Assembly: GCA_007120485.1 (NCBI GenBank) | Contig: SKNP01000268.1 | Span: 1 to 10,145 of the forward strand | Direction of reading: 5' to 3' | Length of the DNA: 10,145 nucleotides | Source: Nitriliruptoraceae bacterium | GTDB lineage: Bacteria; Actinomycetota; Nitriliruptoria; Nitriliruptorales; Nitriliruptoraceae | In this document: positions 6,576 to 10,145 of the stretch, piece after piece | Layout of the letters: every line of letters starts with the position of its first letter | Position numbering within the stretch: the first letter of the stretch is position 1 | Program-made: the position numbers and the translations under genes | The notes under the pieces: generated by a model | The model's input: the letters and a program-made list of their open reading frames with translations, nothing else | Database searches by the model: none | What the model was told of the DNA's origin: nothing

Positions 6576-6590
6576 CACCCCTCCTGGCCA
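6576..6590 (-). promoter_or_regulatory. Strong ribosome binding site of the ligase gene
   Basis: AGGAGG (6585-6580 on the minus strand) lies four bases before the ATG at 6575. It is the best Shine-Dalgarno in the window and decides the start against the in-frame ATG 67 codons upstream. Confidence 0.8.
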
Positions 6591-6710
6591 GGGTCCGACG
6601 GTAGCGCGACCACCGACCCGGCTTCCGTCCGATGCGAGGACCTCCGGACACCCACCGGCGACCGGCGGCGACCGCGCGCCACGTCGATGATGCGACACCC
6701 GCGTCGATGC

Positions 6711-6729
6711 GCTATAGTTTCGCCATAGC
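6711..6729 (-). promoter_or_regulatory. AT-rich island with inverted repeat, candidate promoter/operator of the ligase-redoxin(-rex-hem) operon
   Basis: GCTATAG (6711-6717) and CCATAGC (6723-6729) form an inverted repeat matching at 6 of 7 positions with a 5-base centre. It is one of the few AT-rich patches in the window and lies about 136-155 bp before the ligase ATG. On the minus strand TATAGC (6716-6711) could serve as a -10 element, but no convincing -35 is seen. The minus strand also reads as a direct repeat, GAAAGCTATG then CGAAACTATAG. A repressor site overlapping a promoter is a reasonable inference, not shown. Confidence 0.4.
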
Positions 6730-6730
6730 T

Positions 6731-6761
6731 TTCCCCACGGATTGACTGATCGTGTGGGGAA
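6731..6761. repeat. Inverted repeat TTCCCCAC / GTGGGGAA
   Basis: An exact 8-bp stem, TTCCCCAC (6731-6738) with GTGGGGAA (6754-6761), encloses 15 bases. No T-run follows on either strand. It sits between the kinase terminator-like hairpin and the AT-rich repeat, so it may be a second terminator stem or part of a regulatory site for the downstream operon. Confidence 0.5.
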
Positions 6762-6765
6762 GCCA

Positions 6766-6799
6766 GCGGCCGTCACCGACCCCCCGCGGTGGCGGCCGC
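6766..6799 (-). terminator. Probable hairpin terminator of the hybrid kinase gene
   Basis: Starting one base after the kinase stop codon, 6766-6778 pairs with 6787-6799: a 13-position stem (GCGGCCG and CACCG blocks pair perfectly, one C-A mismatch between them on the minus-strand RNA) with an 8-base loop. It is the strongest hairpin I can find in the window. The following sequence (TGGCTTCCCC) lacks a U-tract, so it would be a non-canonical terminator of the sort proposed for high-GC actinobacteria. Confidence 0.6.
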
Positions 6800-6800
6800 G

Positions 6801-9800
6801 TCATGTCGAGCCCCCCCGCCCGTTGACGTCAGCTGGGCGTCCGAGGTAGCGCTCGTGCTCGGCGAGCACGCGGGCGACGGCCCGACGCAGCTGGTCGACC
6901 AGCGCTGGACCGCTCGTCGCACCGCTCAGCGCACCGCTCGTCTCACCGCTCAGCTCACCGCTCGTCTCCTCGGCGATCCGGAGCGTGAGCCGCTCGACCT
7001 CGACCGCGCCCACCGACGCGCTCGAGGACGTGAGGGCATGGGTCGCGGTCCGCATCGCGGTGGCATCCTGCGCGTGGACGGCGTGCGCGAGCTGCTCCAC
7101 GAGCCCGGGGGTGCGAGCGGCGTAGGTTCGGATCACACGGCCGACCAGCGCCGGGTCGGCGACGTCTCGGCGCAACGCGTCGAGCGGCTTCGGGTCGAAG
7201 ACACCGCCGTCGTCCGTCCCGGACGGAGGGCCACCGGACACCGCCGGCTCCGCGTGCCGGGGGCGAGGACCCGGGGAGCGCAGGGGCTGCCCCGCCGCCT
7301 CGTGTGCCGGGTCGGGCGCCGTCCCGGCCTCGGGCGCGGTCCGGGCCCCCATGCGGTGCAGCACCGCGGCGAGGTCCGCCTGCCCGTAGGGCTTGGTCAG
7401 GACGTCGTCCATGCCGACGTCCCGACACACCGCCGCATGCTCCGCCGTCGCGTCCGCGGTCAACGCCACGACCGGGATCCGTTGACCGTCGGGTTCACCC
7501 TCGCGGATGCGTCGGGTCCCCTCGAACCCGTCGACCCCTGGCATGAGGCAGTCCATGAGGACCAGGTCGAACGGTCGGGTCAGGGCCAGGTCCGCGCCCG
7601 CCGCGCCGTCGTCGGCGATCGTGACCTCGCAACCCAGGTCCTCGAGGTGGGCCCGGGCGAGGGCCTGGTTGATGTCGTTGTCCTCGACCACCAGCACCCG
7701 GCGACCGTGACACGGGACCTCCTGCTCACGGTCCCGTTCGCCCCCGTGCGTGGGTGACATCGCCGCGGCGATGTCCAGATCGAGCTCCAGCCGGAAGGTC
7801 GTGCCCTCGCCTGGGCTGCTCTCCACCTCGATGTGGCCGCCCATCAGCTCGGTCAACTGTCGGACGATCGCCAGGCCCAGCCCGGTCCCACCGAACCGGC
7901 GGTTGGTGCTCTGGTCGGCCTGGGTGAACGGGTCGAACAGTCGAGCCAGGTCCTCGGCGGCGATCCCGATGCCCGTGTCGGCCACCGTCAGCACCAGCGG
8001 CACGCGGGCATCCGCGCGACGTTCGCGGGCGGCCACGCGCAGCGAGACGGCGCCGTCTTCGGTGAACTTCACGGCGTTGCCCAGGAGGTTGATCAGCAGC
8101 TGCCGGAGCCGGACGGGGTCCGCGAGCACCAGGTCCGGGACGTCGGTGGCCACGTCGACGGTCAGGGTCAGCTCCTGCTCCGCCGCGGCCGCGGCGACCA
8201 CCTCCCGCACGTCGTGAGCCAGCTCCCGCAGGTCGACCGGGGTCCGATCGAGCTCGAGCCGGCCGGCCTCGATCTTGGCGATATCGAGCAGGTCGTCCAC
8301 CAGGGTCAGCAGCGACGCCGCGGACCGTCGCGCCGCACGGGCGTAGTCCTGCGCGGTCTCGTCGACCGGTCGCGCCAGCAGCAGCTCGAGCATGCCGATC
8401 ACCCCGTTCATCGGGGTGCGCAGCTCGTGCGACACGGTCGAGATGAACCGGGTCTTGGCCTCGTTCGCCGCCTCCGCGGCCTGCTTGGCCTCGACCAGGG
8501 CGAGCTCGTTCGCCCGCCGCTCCGTGACATCGTTGAAGGAGCCCACCACGCCGATGACCGCGCCGTCGTCGTCCCGCTCGGGCTGACGGACCACCTCGAC
8601 CCAACGCAGATCACCGTCACGTGTCAGCAGGCGCAGCTCGTCTCGGACCACCTCATCGCCGGCACCGTCAGCGGCCACCAACAGCTGATCGCGGTCATCG
8701 GGGTGGAAGCAGCTGGCCGCCGGGACCCCCAGCACGTCCCGCGCCGGCCAGCCCGTCAGCTCCTCCCACACCGGGTTGAGGTAGGTCCAGCGGCCGTCGG
8801 CATCGATGCGGAACACCACCTCCAGCAGATGCTCCACCGTCCGGCGGTGGTCGCGCTCGTTGGCGCGCAGCTCGCTCTCCGCCCGCGCCCTGGCCAGCGC
8901 GCCCGCGACCACCTCCGCGGCCGACCGCACGGCCGCGATGTCGCCGTCCGACCAGACCTGCATGGCGTCGAGGTGTTCGAGCCCGATGACCCCGACGAGT
9001 TCACCACCGACCAGCAGGGGCACGAGCAGCAGCGCGAACGCTCCCCGGGCGGCGATGGCATCGCTGGGTTCGACGGCGCCCAGGTCCGGGAGGTGGACCA
9101 TCTCACCGGCCCGCAGGCGCCGCTCCACCCATGGCATCTCCGGCAGGATCGGCGCGTCCGTCGGTGGCGCCGGCGCGTCCGCGTCACGCCACTGACGATC
9201 GGCGACCCCCAGGCGCCCTTCCGCGTCGGCGGTCACCACCGTCGCCCGACCGGCACCGCACAGCCGCGCGATGTCCGCCAGGGCGGCATCGAGCGCCGCG
9301 TCGAACGCATCCAGCCCCACGAACCGCGCGGAGACGTTGGCCAGGGTCGACTCGAGTTCGAGCTGGCGTCGGGTCGCGGCCTCGCGTCGGCGACGTTCGG
9401 TGACGTCGAGGTTGATGCCGACGGCCCGGGTCGGGGCACCGTCCGCATCACGGATGATGCGGATGCGCGAGACGACGGGCACGTCGTACCCATCGCGATG
9501 CTGGAGGCGGTACTCCAGCTGGGCCATGGTCGCGGTGCTGGCCAGCGCCGCCGAGTACTCCTCCCACAGGCTCGCACGGTCCTCCGGATGGACGCGATCA
9601 CCGATCTCGCTCGCCGTGATCTCCGACGGACCATCGTCCAGGCCGAGCAGCTGCCACCACCGCGAGGAGACGTGGACCCGGTCGCTGGCGATGTCGTGAT
9701 CGAAGATCGCGTCGTGGGTGGCCGACAGCGCCAGGGCGAGGCGTTCCTCGGCCACCTCAGCCTCACGTCGTGCCGCGACCGTGGCGTCCTCTCGCTCGCG

Positions 9801-10145
9801 TCGCACCTGCGCGTTGGTGAACAGCTCGGCGAGGACGCTCAGCAGCGCGAGCTCATCGTCGGTCCACTCGCGTCGGCGACCGACGACGTCGAAACCGACG
9901 AACCCGAGGCACCGCTCGCCGTCGAACAGCGGCACGATGATGACCGTCTCCACGCCCTGGGGATCGAGGATCGCCCGGATCGGATCGTCCACCGGTCGCT
10001 GTCCCACGCTGGGGATGTGCAGCACCTCGCCACGTAGGTGCCGATCGAGCCACTCGGGGATGGAGTCGAGCGGCAACTCCTGGAGCTCGTTGAGCATCGG
10101 TGCGACCCCGGGCGCGCACCACTCGTGGGTGTTGGAGGTCGTCCC
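6801..10145 (-). CDS. Hybrid sensor histidine kinase, GAF-PAS-GAF-PAS-HisKA-HATPase-REC-Hpt (5' end outside window)
   Basis: 1114 residues are visible and the frame is open at the right edge. Residues 5-14 (NTHEWCAPGV) are a conserved internal GAF motif, so the ATG at 10097 is not the start. Domains, counted from the window edge: GAF1 1-112; coiled linker to 137; PAS1 about 137-250; GAF2 about 265-418; PAS2 about 430-543; HisKA with VSHELRTPMNG, phospho-acceptor His573; HATPase with INLLGNAVKF, DTGIG, LFDPFTQ and GGTGLGLAI (N, G1, F, G2 boxes, all intact); receiver with VVEDNDIN, Asp865 in LMDCLMPG and LTKPY; Pro/Gly-rich linker 930-985; Hpt with THALTSSSASVGA, His1036. This is a complete intramolecular phosphorelay that should pass phosphate to a separate response regulator, none being in the window. 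No transmembrane segment is visible; probably cytosolic or with an unseen N-terminal sensor. A 20-residue repeat interrupts the Hpt domain. Confidence 0.97.
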   Translation of the reverse strand, partial: GTTSNTHEWCAPGVAPMLNELQELPLDSIPEWLDRHLRGEVLHIPSVGQRPVDDPIRAILDPQGVETVIIVPLFDGERCLGFVGFDVVGRRREWTDDELALLSVLAELFTNAQVRREREDATVAARREAEVAEERLALALSATHDAIFDHDIASDRVHVSSRWWQLLGLDDGPSEITASEIGDRVHPEDRASLWEEYSAALASTATMAQLEYRLQHRDGYDVPVVSRIRIIRDADGAPTRAVGINLDVTERRRREAATRRQLELESTLANVSARFVGLDAFDAALDAALADIARLCGAGRATVVTADAEGRLGVADRQWRDADAPAPPTDAPILPEMPWVERRLRAGEMVHLPDLGAVEPSDAIAARGAFALLLVPLLVGGELVGVIGLEHLDAMQVWSDGDIAAVRSAAEVVAGALARARAESELRANERDHRRTVEHLLEVVFRIDADGRWTYLNPVWEELTGWPARDVLGVPAASCFHPDDRDQLLVAADGAGDEVVRDELRLLTRDGDLRWVEVVRQPERDDDGAVIGVVGSFNDVTERRANELALVEAKQAAEAANEAKTRFISTVSHELRTPMNGVIGMLELLLARPVDETAQDYARAARRSAASLLTLVDDLLDIAKIEAGRLELDRTPVDLRELAHDVREVVAAAAAEQELTLTVDVATDVPDLVLADPVRLRQLLINLLGNAVKFTEDGAVSLRVAARERRADARVPLVLTVADTGIGIAAEDLARLFDPFTQADQSTNRRFGGTGLGLAIVRQLTELMGGHIEVESSPGEGTTFRLELDLDIAAAMSPTHGGERDREQEVPCHGRRVLVVEDNDINQALARAHLEDLGCEVTIADDGAAGADLALTRPFDLVLMDCLMPGVDGFEGTRRIREGEPDGQRIPVVALTADATAEHAAVCRDVGMDDVLTKPYGQADLAAVLHRMGARTAPEAGTAPDPAHEAAGQPLRSPGPRPRHAEPAVSGGPPSGTDDGGVFDPKPLDALRRDVADPALVGRVIRTYAARTPGLVEQLAHAVHAQDATAMRTATHALTSSSASVGAVEVERLTLRIAEETSGELSGETSGALSGATSGPALVDQLRRAVARVLAEHERYLGRPADVNGRGGST
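6909..6968 (-). repeat. Five-copy 12-bp tandem repeat inside the Hpt coding region
   Basis: Five adjacent units of ACCGCTCNNCNC: ACCGCTCGTCGC, ACCGCTCAGCGC, ACCGCTCGTCTC, ACCGCTCAGCTC, ACCGCTCGTCTC. Alternating GT and AG at positions 8-9 suggest a 24-bp unit that duplicated. On the coding strand the units read ETSG, ELSG, ETSG, ALSG, ATSG, in frame. Unit length is a multiple of three, so copy-number change would lengthen or shorten the protein without a frameshift. Confidence 0.92.

Noticed and set aside
5004..6728. Plus-strand frame of 574 codons, antisense to the ligase
   Set aside because: Same shadow pattern; the minus-strand ligase has all the core ANL motifs.
6576..6776. 67-codon N-terminal extension of the ligase
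   Set aside because: It crosses the inverted repeats, has no family similarity I can see, and the ATG at 6575 has the strong AGGAGG site.
7833..10037. Plus-strand frame of 734 codons, antisense to the kinase
   Set aside because: It mirrors a gene with complete, well-ordered domains; the product is rich in His, Arg, Gln and Gly with no motif, as expected of an antisense shadow in high-GC DNA.
10095..10097. ATG as the start of the hybrid kinase
   Set aside because: The frame upstream to the window edge codes THEWCAPGV, part of the conserved GAF motif that continues across this Met, so the gene begins outside the window.
1..10145. tRNA, rRNA, insertion sequences, prophage or defence genes
   Set aside because: I saw no tRNA-like cloverleaf, no rRNA signature, no transposase or integrase motif and no known defence domain in the window.

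Overview
The window is very GC-rich. All eight genes I can support are on the minus strand, and long reading frames on the plus strand are mirror images of them. Gene content points to Actinomycetota: a Rex redox repressor directly ahead of hemA-hemC-hemD, a small CGLC glutaredoxin-like protein just before rex, heavy GTG start use and 4-bp gene overlaps. I cannot name the genus; a deep-branching actinobacterium (Nitriliruptoria/Acidimicrobiia-like) is a guess.

Reading in the direction of transcription (right to left): (1) 10145-6801, the 3' part of a large hybrid sensor kinase, GAF-PAS-GAF-PAS-HisKA-HATPase-receiver-Hpt, open at the window edge; its Hpt domain carries a five-copy 12-bp in-frame tandem repeat. 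(2) 6800-6576, a gap with a strong GC-rich hairpin right after the kinase stop (probable terminator), then two more inverted repeats in an AT-rich island that probably holds the promoter/operator of the next operon. (3) 6575-4741, an AMP-forming acyl-CoA synthetase-like ligase overlapping by 4 bp a 92-residue glutaredoxin-like protein. (4) 4690-4040, rex, with a good ribosome binding site and a perfect inverted repeat just ahead of it. (5) 4039-3752, a 288-bp gap with tandem 12-bp degenerate repeats and nested palindromes, probably the hemA leader/promoter. (6) 3751-634, hemA-hemC-hemD, joined by two 4-bp overlaps: glutamyl-tRNA to glutamate-1-semialdehyde, porphobilinogen to hydroxymethylbilane, then to uroporphyrinogen III. 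(7) 594 to the left edge, the N-terminal 198 residues of a YihY/BrkB-type membrane protein.

The shared theme of the central part is redox control of tetrapyrrole synthesis. By family knowledge Rex senses NADH/NAD+ and in Streptomyces represses the rex-hemACD transcription unit. The coupling of an acyl-CoA ligase to the redoxin and rex is the least expected part of the layout. I see nothing that I would call a wholly new system; the best leads are the unexplained repeats in the gaps, the repeat in the Hpt domain and the ligase-redoxin-rex linkage.
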